DNA from: an uncultured Eubacteriaceae bacterium
GTDB taxonomy: Bacteria > Bacillota > Clostridia > Lachnospirales > Lachnospiraceae
Assembly (NCBI GenBank): GCA_945938055.1
Contig: CAMEUH010000176.1
Location: 1-5,588 of the forward strand
Direction: 5' to 3'
Length of the DNA stretch: 5,588 nucleotides
Part shown: one piece after another, positions 1 through 5,588 of the stretch
How positions within the stretch are numbered: the first letter of the stretch is position 1
How the letters are laid out: each line of letters opens with the position of its first letter
Position numbers and translations under genes: made by a program
Notes under the pieces: model-generated
What the model was told of the DNA's origin: nothing
Seen by the model: only the letters and a program-made list of their open reading frames with translations
The model's database searches: none

Positions 1-1
1 A

Positions 2-67
2 CGTGAAATGGACAAGCTGAATGCAATGTGGGCATCCGGAAATGCACCATGGAAAGTTTGGGAATAA
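2..67 (+). CDS. rfbF: Glucose-1-phosphate cytidylyltransferase, C-terminal end (5' truncated)
   Basis: Only the last 21 codons and the TAA stop (65-67) are in the window; the gene begins upstream. The reading frame gives a tail with the motif ASGNAPWKVW, which matches the characteristic C-terminus of RfbF/DdhA/AscA glucose-1-phosphate cytidylyltransferases (Trp, Ser-Gly, Ala-Pro-Trp-Lys-x-Trp). The family is cytoplasmic and makes CDP-D-glucose from CTP and glucose-1-phosphate, the first committed step to CDP-3,6-dideoxyhexoses. The gene stops 25 nt before the rfbH start on the same strand, so it is very probably the preceding gene of the same operon. Assignment rests on a short but distinctive tail plus the neighbouring rfbH and rfbG genes. 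Catalytic residues lie outside the window and cannot be checked. Confidence 0.85.
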   Translation, partial: REMDKLNAMWASGNAPWKVWE

Positions 68-80
68 GAGTTAACGAAAC

Positions 81-84
81 GGGG
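81..84 (+). promoter_or_regulatory. Weak ribosome binding site for rfbH
   Basis: GGGG lies 8 nt before the ATG at 93. It is the only Shine-Dalgarno-like purine run in the 25-nt gap after the rfbF stop. It supports the start at 93 over the in-frame ATG at 105 (codon 5), which has an A/T-rich upstream with no such site. It is weaker than the sites before the next genes. Confidence 0.45.
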
Positions 85-92
85 TAGCAGAC

Positions 93-1433
93 ATGTTTGA
101 AAATATGACAGAAAATCAGGCGCGGGAAAAAATTCTGGAAAGTGTGAAAGAATATTGTGAAACCTTTCACATGGGAAAGAAAGAATTTAAAGAAGGAGAC
201 CGCATCCCTTATGCCTCCAGGGTTTATGACAGCAGGGAAATGGAAAATCTGGTAGATAGTGCGCTGGAATTCTGGCTGACATCGGGAAGATACACGGAAC
301 AGTTTGAGAAGGAATTTTCACAATATCTGGGTGTAAAATACTGTTCGCTGGTTAATTCGGGTTCTTCTGCCAATCTTCTTGCATTTATGGCACTGACATC
401 ACCTCTTTTAGGGGAACGGAAAATCAATCGTGGGGATGAAGTCATAACGGTTGCGGCGGGATTTCCCACAACGGTAACGCCAATGATACAATATGGTGCT
501 GTTCCGGTTTTTGTGGATATTGAAATTCCGGGTTATAATATTGATGTTTCCTTGCTGGAAAGTGCATATTCGGAAAAAACGAAGGCAGTCATGATTGCGC
601 ATACACTGGGAAATCCATTTCATTTAAAAGAAGTAAAGGAATTCTGCGACAGGCATCATCTTTGGCTGGTGGAAGATAACTGTGATGCATTGGGCAGTAT
701 TTATAATCTGGATGGAGTGGAAAAACTTACCGGAACCATTGGAGATATCGGAACTTCCAGCTTTTATCCACCACATCACATGACGATGGGGGAGGGCGGT
801 GCCGTATATACGGACAATCCGCTCTTAAACAGGATTATTCGTTCTTTCCGTGACTGGGGAAGAGACTGCATGTGCCCTTCCGGACGGGATAATCTATGTG
901 GACACCGCTTTGACAGGCAGTATGGAGAACTGCCGTTAGGCTATGACCACAAGTATGTTTATTCACATTTTGGCTATAATCTGAAAGCAACAGACATGCA
1001 GGCGGCTATTGGATGTGCACAGCTTGAAAAATTTCCGGGTTTTGTAAAACGCCGTATTCACAATTTTGAACGATTGAAAGAGGCGCTAAAGCCGGTTTGT
1101 GACAGACTGATTCTTCCAGAGGCAGAGGAACATTCCAAACCAAGCTGGTTTGGGTTTATTGTTACCTGCAGGAAGGGAATTGAGCGGAATAAAGTTGTTC
1201 CATATGTTGAAAGTAAGGGCATTCAGACGAGAATGTTATTTGCGGGCAATCTTACGAAGCACCCGTGTTTTGATGAAATGCGTGAAAAAGGAACCGGATA
1301 CAGGGTTGTCGGAGAACTTGCCAATACGGATTATGTCATGAACCAGTCTTTCTGGGTAGGGGTTTATCCGGGAATGACGGATGAAATGATAGACTATATG
1401 GCAAAAACGATTATTGAGGCAGTAAATCTCTAA
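93..1433 (+). CDS. rfbH: CDP-4-keto-6-deoxy-D-glucose 3-dehydrase (E1), PMP/[2Fe-2S] enzyme
   Basis: This 446-residue enzyme of the DegT/DnrJ/EryC1 aminotransferase fold carries out C3 deoxygenation of CDP-4-keto-6-deoxyglucose together with a reductase (E3), leading to CDP-4-keto-3,6-dideoxyglucose in the cytoplasm. Seen in the sequence: a cofactor phosphate-binding loop NSGSSAN (88-94); Asp195 in EDNCDALG, expected to pair with the pyridine nitrogen; and YPPHHMTMGEGGA, where His228 sits where ordinary aminotransferases have the PLP lysine. That is the hallmark of E1, which uses PMP and does not transaminate. Cys197, Cys259, Cys261 and Cys269 (last three spaced C-x-C-x7-C) match the [2Fe-2S] ligands of E1. 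Length is close to the Salmonella and Yersinia enzymes. The start at 93 is backed by a weak GGGG site; ATG at 105 (MTEN) resembles the Salmonella N-terminus and is a possible alternative. Only the E3 partner is missing from view. Confidence 0.95.
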   Translation: MFENMTENQAREKILESVKEYCETFHMGKKEFKEGDRIPYASRVYDSREMENLVDSALEFWLTSGRYTEQFEKEFSQYLGVKYCSLVNSGSSANLLAFMALTSPLLGERKINRGDEVITVAAGFPTTVTPMIQYGAVPVFVDIEIPGYNIDVSLLESAYSEKTKAVMIAHTLGNPFHLKEVKEFCDRHHLWLVEDNCDALGSIYNLDGVEKLTGTIGDIGTSSFYPPHHMTMGEGGAVYTDNPLLNRIIRSFRDWGRDCMCPSGRDNLCGHRFDRQYGELPLGYDHKYVYSHFGYNLKATDMQAAIGCAQLEKFPGFVKRRIHNFERLKEALKPVCDRLILPEAEEHSKPSWFGFIVTCRKGIERNKVVPYVESKGIQTRMLFAGNLTKHPCFDEMREKGTGYRVVGELANTDYVMNQSFWVGVYPGMTDEMIDYMAKTIIEAVNL

Positions 1434-1450
1434 AGGATTAGAAGAAAGCG

Positions 1451-1457
1451 GAAGGAG
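1451..1457 (+). promoter_or_regulatory. Strong ribosome binding site for the ThDP enzyme gene
   Basis: GAAGGAG ends 6 nt before the ATG at 1464. It is the best Shine-Dalgarno match in the window and fixes the start of the ThDP gene, in a 30-nt gap that contains no promoter or terminator I can recognise. Confidence 0.7.
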
Positions 1458-1463
1458 AATCGC

Positions 1464-3284
1464 ATGAAGGTCAGGGTTGTGGATTATATAGCGAATGAGT
1501 TGGTGGCACGAGGAATCAGCCATGTATTTTCTGTTACCGGCGGAGGTGCCATGCACTTAAATGATGGGCTTGGACATAAGGAAGGACTTCGGTGTATCTA
1601 CAATCATCATGAGCAGGCTTGTGCCATTGCGGCAGAAAGTTATGCGAGGATTCATAATAAGATGGCAGTAGTCTGTGTAACAACAGGACCGGGAGGAACC
1701 AATGCGATTACCGGTGTACTTGGAGGCTGGCTGGATTCCATTCCGATGCTGATTCTTTCGGGCCAGGTAAGGTATGATACCACGGCAAGAAGTACGGGAC
1801 TTGGTATCCGTGCTTTTGGTGACCAGGAATTTGATATTACAAAAGCAGTCGGATGCATGACGAAATATTCTGAGATGGTTGTAGAACCATCGAAGATTCG
1901 GTATTGTCTGGAAAAAGCATTATATCTTGCACAGAGCGGAAGACCGGGACCATGCTGGCTGGATATTCCGCTGAATGTACAAGGTGCATACATTGAGACG
2001 GAAGAACTGGAAGGGTATGATGGAACAGAGCATCAGGCAGAAGATGAAAAAATGATTCCGCCAAAGGTAACGGATGAGCTGGCAGCTCAGATTATTGACA
2101 GGATTAAGGATGCCAAAAGACCGGTGCTGAATGCAGGAAATGGTATCCGGATTGCAGGAGCCGGTGATTTGCTGTTGCGTGTTGCAGATAAATTAAACAT
2201 TCCGGTAGTGACGGGATGGAACAGTATCGATTTGATATATGATGAACATCCGTTATATGCAGGACGTGCGGGAATCATGGGGGACCGGCCGGGGAACTGG
2301 GCGGTGCAGAATAGCGATCTGGTGCTTTCGGTAGGAAGCCGTCTCAGTATCCGTCAGGTAGGGTATTCTTATCAGACATGGGCAAAGAACGCTTATACAA
2401 TTGTAGAGGATATCGACAGGGAAGAATTAAAGAAGCCAAGCCTTCATGTGGATTTGCCGGTCTGGGCGGATGCTGCAGATTTTCTTCTGGCGCTGGAACG
2501 AAATCTGCCGGAAGAGGGACTTACCGGAAGGAAAGAGTGGATTGCCTGTTGCAGACAGTGGAGAAAGGATTATCCGGTGGTACTGCCAAGGCATCTGGCT
2601 GAAGCAAAGCCTGCGAACGTATATGCTTTTATCCATAACCTGAGTAAAAGGCTTCCGGAAGGCAGAATTACCGTTGTTGGAAATGGTTCTGCCTGTGTGG
2701 TTGGAAGCCAGGCATATGTCATAAAAAGAAATCAGCGGTTTATCATTAATTCTGCAGTAGCATCCATGGGATATGACCTTCCTGCGGCAATTGGAGCATG
2801 CTTTGCAGAGAATTGTGAAGAGGTGGTATGTGTGACAGGAGATGGAAGCATTCAGATGAATCTTCAGGAGCTGCAGACCATCATTCATCACAGACTTCCA
2901 ATAAAACTTTTTGTCATTAATAATGGCGGATATCACTCCATACGCCAGACACAGAAGAACTTCTTTGGTGAACCGCTTGTGGGAATCGGAGAAGACAGCC
3001 GGGATTTAAGCTTTCCTTCCATGGAAAAGCTGGCGGCGGCATATGGATATCCATATAAGAAAATTGAAGATAACAGTCAATATGATATAATAGATGAAAC
3101 ACTAAATATAGAGGAACCGTGTATCTGCGAGGTGTTTGTGGATACGGAACAAAAGTTTGAACCAAAGTCAGCAACGAAGAGACTTGGGGACGGAACACTG
3201 GTATCTTCTCCACTTGAAGACCTGGCACCATTTCTTCCGGAAGAGGAGCTGGAGCAGATTATGAAGGTTTCAAGTGAGGAATAG
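1464..3284 (+). CDS. ThDP-dependent acetolactate synthase-like enzyme, probable YerE-type acetyl transferase on CDP-4-keto-3,6-dideoxyglucose
   Basis: A 606-residue thiamine-diphosphate enzyme with the three-domain layout of acetolactate synthase: an N-terminal PYR domain (about 1-170) with VFSVTGGGAMH and the catalytic cofactor-activating Glu50 in NHHEQA; a central domain (about 205-340) of the type that binds FAD in this family; and a C-terminal PP domain with the ThDP/Mg motif G459-D460-G461-x24-N486-N487. A tail near 560-600 (EPKSATK, SSPLEDLAPFLPEEEL) extends past the core. After the NN, the text is GGYHSIRQTQKNFF: Thr496 stands where acetohydroxyacid synthase has its acceptor-selecting Trp (Gln-Trp-Gln). 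No small regulatory subunit gene adjoins. Lying between rfbH and rfbG, it most likely does what YerE of Yersinia does: decarboxylate pyruvate and attach the acetyl unit to C4 of the ketosugar. The fold is certain; the substrate is inferred from context. An ordinary acetolactate synthase or another ThDP ligase are the alternatives. Confidence 0.88.
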   Translation: MKVRVVDYIANELVARGISHVFSVTGGGAMHLNDGLGHKEGLRCIYNHHEQACAIAAESYARIHNKMAVVCVTTGPGGTNAITGVLGGWLDSIPMLILSGQVRYDTTARSTGLGIRAFGDQEFDITKAVGCMTKYSEMVVEPSKIRYCLEKALYLAQSGRPGPCWLDIPLNVQGAYIETEELEGYDGTEHQAEDEKMIPPKVTDELAAQIIDRIKDAKRPVLNAGNGIRIAGAGDLLLRVADKLNIPVVTGWNSIDLIYDEHPLYAGRAGIMGDRPGNWAVQNSDLVLSVGSRLSIRQVGYSYQTWAKNAYTIVEDIDREELKKPSLHVDLPVWADAADFLLALERNLPEEGLTGRKEWIACCRQWRKDYPVVLPRHLAEAKPANVYAFIHNLSKRLPEGRITVVGNGSACVVGSQAYVIKRNQRFIINSAVASMGYDLPAAIGACFAENCEEVVCVTGDGSIQMNLQELQTIIHHRLPIKLFVINNGGYHSIRQTQKNFFGEPLVGIGEDSRDLSFPSMEKLAAAYGYPYKKIEDNSQYDIIDETLNIEEPCICEVFVDTEQKFEPKSATKRLGDGTLVSSPLEDLAPFLPEEELEQIMKVSSEE

Positions 3285-3307
3285 CATAAGGAAGAATCGA
3301 GGAAACG

Positions 3308-4390
3308 ATGACAGACTGGACATTTTTTAAAGGGAAAAAAATCTTAATAACAGGGCATACAGGATTTAAGGGGAGCTGGATGTGCAGACTGCTTGCACAG
3401 GCAGGAGCTGAAATTACCGGTTATGCATTAAAACCGCCGACTGTTCCGAACATGTATGAGTTATGTCATGTAGAGCAGGATATTCATTCGGTGGAAGGGG
3501 ATATCCGTGACCTTCAGAGACTGCAGTCTGTATTTGACCAGGTAAAGCCCGAGCTGGTTGTTCACATGGCAGCCCAGCCGATTGTCCGGGAGAGCTATCA
3601 GAATCCGGTATATACTTATGAAGTGAATGTGATGGGAACTGTTAATGTTCTGGAGTGTATTCGTCAGTGTGATACCGTCAGATCCTTTGTAAATGTTACG
3701 ACAGATAAGGTATACCGGAATAAGGAGTGGGAGTGGGGATACCGTGAAAATGAAGAATTAAACGGATTTGACCCGTATTCCAATTCCAAGTCCTGCTCGG
3801 AACTTGTGACAGAAAGTTACCGGAATTCATTTTTTGGAGGAGAGGGAAGAAACCTTGCGATTTCAACTGCCAGGGCAGGCAATGTCATTGGCGGAGGAGA
3901 TTTTGCCGTGGACAGGATTATTCCGGATATGGTACGGGCTGCAGAAAATGAAAGGGCGGTTCTTGTACGAAATCCCCATTCTGTCCGTCCGTATCAGCAT
4001 GTTTTAGAGCCGGTGGCAGCATATCTTATGATTTTAAAGGAACAGTATGAAAAACAGAAACTTTCCGGAAACTATAATGTGGGACCGGATGAGGCAGACT
4101 GTCTGGAAACGGGAAAACTGGCAGACATGTTTTGCGAAAAGTGGAAAAAATATTATGGAAAAGCGTTAAGCTGGTATACATTAAATACCGGTTCACTGGA
4201 CAGAGAGCCGCATGAGGCTAATTATCTCCGGCTGGATTGCTCGCGCCTCAAAAAGACTTTTGGATGGCATCCATGCTGGAACGCAGAAGAAGCTGTGAAT
4301 AAGACGGCGGAGTGGTATGCAGTTTATGCGGCGGGAGAGAATGTAAGACAATGTACTGATAAGCAGATAGAAGAGTTTTTGAAGCAATGA
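3308..4390 (+). CDS. rfbG: CDP-glucose 4,6-dehydratase
   Basis: This 360-residue extended SDR, a usual length for RfbG, converts CDP-D-glucose to CDP-4-keto-6-deoxy-D-glucose using a bound NAD. Seen in the sequence: the N-terminal W-x2-K/R-G-K start followed by the Rossmann loop TGHTGFKGSW (15-24), typical of this dehydratase; HMAAQPIVRESY near residues 88-99; the catalytic T131-T132-D133-K134 segment, where Thr, Asp and Lys serve in dehydration; Y157-x3-K161 in DPYSNSKSC; and the substrate-side motifs ARAGNVIGGGD (188-198) and NPHSVRPYQHV (222-232). All are intact. The gene begins 23 nt after the ThDP enzyme stop with a GAGG site (3299-3302) 5 nt before the ATG. In Salmonella rfbF, rfbG and rfbH are consecutive; here rfbG is moved behind rfbH and the ThDP gene. 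dTDP-glucose 4,6-dehydratase (RfbB/RmlB) is less likely, because the GHTGFKGSW loop and neighbours point to the CDP enzyme. Confidence 0.95.
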   Translation: MTDWTFFKGKKILITGHTGFKGSWMCRLLAQAGAEITGYALKPPTVPNMYELCHVEQDIHSVEGDIRDLQRLQSVFDQVKPELVVHMAAQPIVRESYQNPVYTYEVNVMGTVNVLECIRQCDTVRSFVNVTTDKVYRNKEWEWGYRENEELNGFDPYSNSKSCSELVTESYRNSFFGGEGRNLAISTARAGNVIGGGDFAVDRIIPDMVRAAENERAVLVRNPHSVRPYQHVLEPVAAYLMILKEQYEKQKLSGNYNVGPDEADCLETGKLADMFCEKWKKYYGKALSWYTLNTGSLDREPHEANYLRLDCSRLKKTFGWHPCWNAEEAVNKTAEWYAVYAAGENVRQCTDKQIEEFLKQ

Positions 4391-4402
4391 AAGAGGCTTA
4401 AA

Positions 4403-5329
4403 ATGGCAGAAAGAGTTGTAATTACCGGACCTACGGGAGCAATTGGAATGGCACTGATTTACAAATGTCTTGAAGAAGGTTGTGAAGTGCTGGCAATTTG
4501 TCATCCCGGTTCGGCAAGAAATCAATATATCCCACAAAATCCTAAGGTTACCATTATTGAGGCAGACATGGATGATTATAGGAAACTTGACCTTTTCAAG
4601 GATAGAGACTATAATATATTTTATCATTTGGCTTGGAATGGGACGTTTGGAGCAGAACGGAATAATATGCTGATGCAGATAAAGAATATTGAGAATTCTC
4701 TGCATTCCGTAAAGCTTGCGGCATATCTGGGCTGTGAGACGTATATTGGTGTGGGTTCACAGGCTGAGTATGGACGTACAGAGGGAATGCTGAAGGAAGA
4801 TACCCCGACTTTCCCGGAAACAGGATATGGGATTGCAAAGCTTTGCGCTTGCAGGACGACCCGGGAGGTCAGTCAGTCTCTTGGAATGAGACATGTCTGG
4901 GTGAGGGTTCTCAGTGTGTACGGACCATATGACCGTGGCGAAACCATGATTAGTAGTGCGCTTACACGCATGATGGCCAATGAGGAGACTGCGTTTACAC
5001 CGGGAGAGCAGCTGTGGGATTATCTGTATAGTGAAGATGCGGCGGATGCGTTATTTCAGATTGGAAGACATCCCGTTTCAGGAAAGACGTATTGTCTTGG
5101 AAGCGGACATGCCCAAAAGCTTAAGGAGTATATCCATCAGATGCAGGAAGAAACCGGCTGCAGGGCAGAGGTAAAGCTTGGCGCAATGGAATATGCGCCT
5201 AATCAGGTTATGCATTTATGCGCAGATATTTCGGAGCTGACAAAGGATACGGGCTTTGTACCGCAGACGGATTTCAGAACCGGAATACGGAAAACAATAG
5301 AATGGAAGAAGCAGCATGAAAAAAATTAG
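4403..5329 (+). CDS. NAD(P)-dependent epimerase/dehydratase-family reductase, candidate YerF-like or 4-ketoreductase
   Basis: A 308-residue extended SDR. Seen: the N-terminal Rossmann loop T8-GPTGAIG with glycines 9, 12 and 15; an acidic ADMDD segment (about 54-58) after the third strand; FYHLAWNGTFG in place of the usual HLAA; and a complete catalytic triad with S119 in GVGSQAEYG and Y142-x3-K146 in TGYGIAKL. A later segment (SVYGPYDRGETM, then EQLWDYLYSEDAADAL) is the sugar-nucleotide-binding half of the fold. It starts 12 nt after the rfbG stop with AGAGG (4392-4396) 6 nt before the ATG, so it is surely co-transcribed. From context it should act last on the CDP-sugar. It could reduce the side-chain ketone left by the ThDP enzyme (the YerF role), or reduce the C4 ketone as abequose or paratose synthase (RfbJ/RfbS) do. 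The sequence alone does not choose between these; an epimerase role is also possible. Family confident, substrate not. Confidence 0.85.
   Translation: MAERVVITGPTGAIGMALIYKCLEEGCEVLAICHPGSARNQYIPQNPKVTIIEADMDDYRKLDLFKDRDYNIFYHLAWNGTFGAERNNMLMQIKNIENSLHSVKLAAYLGCETYIGVGSQAEYGRTEGMLKEDTPTFPETGYGIAKLCACRTTREVSQSLGMRHVWVRVLSVYGPYDRGETMISSALTRMMANEETAFTPGEQLWDYLYSEDAADALFQIGRHPVSGKTYCLGSGHAQKLKEYIHQMQEETGCRAEVKLGAMEYAPNQVMHLCADISELTKDTGFVPQTDFRTGIRKTIEWKKQHEKN
5304..5308 (+). promoter_or_regulatory. Ribosome binding site for the glycosyltransferase, inside the preceding gene
   Basis: GGAAG, 7 nt before the ATG at 5316, lies within the last codons of the upstream SDR gene. Because the two genes overlap by 14 nt, this site sets the glycosyltransferase start and suggests translational coupling. 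Confidence 0.5.
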
Positions 5330-5588
5330 TATTGTAATACCATGCTATAATGAAGTGGAAAATGTGGAGCTGATGGCATTTGCAGTAACAAATGTCCTGC
5401 AGGAGGCTCTTTCCCAATATGATTACGAGATTTTATTTATTGATAACTGTTCCACGGATGGTACGCGGGAGCGCTTAGAAGCGCTCTGTGCAAGAGATAA
5501 AAAAGTTAAGGCCATCCTGAATGTAACGAATTTCGGACAGTTTAATTCACCGTTTTATGCCATGTGCCAGTCCACGGGAGATTGTACC
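5316..5588 (+). CDS. Family 2 glycosyltransferase, N-terminal part (3' truncated)
   Basis: An open frame of 91 codons runs to the window end without a stop. It begins MKKISIVIPCYNEVENV, the classic first strand of GT-A family 2 transferases, followed by EILFIDNCSTDGT (about 46-58), the conserved nucleotide-binding Asp-containing segment, then NVTNFGQFNSP and a CQSTGDC segment leading toward where the DxD metal site should come just past the edge. The asparagine-phenylalanine-glycine pattern after the first 75 residues recalls the DPM1/GtrB/ArnC-type subgroup that transfers sugar to a polyprenyl phosphate, but C-terminal membrane helices, which would be diagnostic, lie outside. It overlaps the SDR gene by 14 nt in another frame. 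Its place at the end of the sugar-nucleotide genes suggests a role in glycan assembly; donor and acceptor are unknown. Confidence 0.9.
   Translation, partial: MKKISIVIPCYNEVENVELMAFAVTNVLQEALSQYDYEILFIDNCSTDGTRERLEALCARDKKVKAILNVTNFGQFNSPFYAMCQSTGDCT

Noticed and set aside
93..1433. Sugar aminotransferase of the DegT family
   Set aside because: The PLP lysine is replaced by His228 and the four [2Fe-2S] cysteines are present, which marks the 3-dehydrase rather than a transaminase.
1434..1463. Possible promoter or terminator in the largest intergenic gap
   Set aside because: The 30-nt gap is a purine-rich leader with a strong ribosome site; no hairpin plus T-run and no -35/-10 pair can be made out.
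2427..2936. Long antisense open frame (169 codons) opposite the ThDP gene
   Set aside because: It lies wholly opposite a well-conserved coding region, has low-complexity, Ser/His/Cys-rich text with no recognisable motif, and no convincing ribosome site.
3233..3245. Palindrome TCTTCCGGAAGA, with a similar CTTCCGGAAG near 2652
   Set aside because: Both arise inside coding sequence from common Leu/Pro/Glu codons; there is no loop, no T-run and no position that suggests an operator or terminator.
1464..3284. Plain annotation as biosynthetic acetolactate synthase large subunit (ilvB)
   Set aside because: The fold fits, but Trp of the QWQ motif is Thr496, no small subunit gene is adjacent, no ilv or leu genes are nearby, and all neighbours make CDP-sugars.
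4193..4705. Antisense open frame (170 codons) opposite the rfbG/SDR junction
   Set aside because: It spans the ends of two clear sense genes and shows no family motif; it is explained as a shadow of their codon use.

Overview
The window is a tightly packed, single-strand (+) stretch of a surface-polysaccharide nucleotide-sugar operon. It runs off both ends. From left to right it holds: the last 21 codons of a glucose-1-phosphate cytidylyltransferase (RfbF); a CDP-4-keto-6-deoxyglucose 3-dehydrase (RfbH/E1, DegT fold with His in place of the PLP lysine and [2Fe-2S] cysteines); a thiamine-diphosphate enzyme of the acetolactate-synthase fold; a CDP-glucose 4,6-dehydratase (RfbG); an extended short-chain dehydrogenase/reductase; and the first 91 codons of a family 2 glycosyltransferase. 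Intergenic gaps are 25, 30, 23 and 12 nt, and the last junction overlaps by 14 nt. No gene-free stretch exceeds 30 nt, and I saw no internal promoter, terminator, RNA gene, mobile element or CRISPR array.

The base composition (moderate, by eye in the mid-40s % GC), the A/G-rich codon choice (AGA/GGA/GAA/AAA), purine-rich Shine-Dalgarno sites and compact layout suggest a Firmicute, probably a clostridial (Lachnospiraceae-like) gut bacterium. This is an inference from style, not a match. In such a cell the sugar would go into a capsule or cell-wall glycan rather than an LPS O-antigen.

How the genes work together: RfbF makes CDP-glucose, RfbG makes CDP-4-keto-6-deoxyglucose, and RfbH (with an electron-donating reductase not seen here) removes the C3 oxygen to give CDP-4-keto-3,6-dideoxyglucose. 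The unusual member is the ThDP enzyme between rfbH and rfbG. In Yersinia pseudotuberculosis O:VI the analogous enzyme YerE transfers a two-carbon acetyl unit from pyruvate to C4 of that ketosugar, and YerF then reduces the new side-chain ketone, giving the branched-chain sugar yersiniose A. The ThDP gene here lacks the tryptophan that marks true acetohydroxyacid synthase and has no small subunit beside it. The SDR two genes later is a natural YerF-like candidate. The most interesting reading is therefore a CDP-linked, yersiniose-type C4-branched 3,6-dideoxyhexose pathway in a probable Gram-positive, followed by a glycosyltransferase that may use or act near the product.
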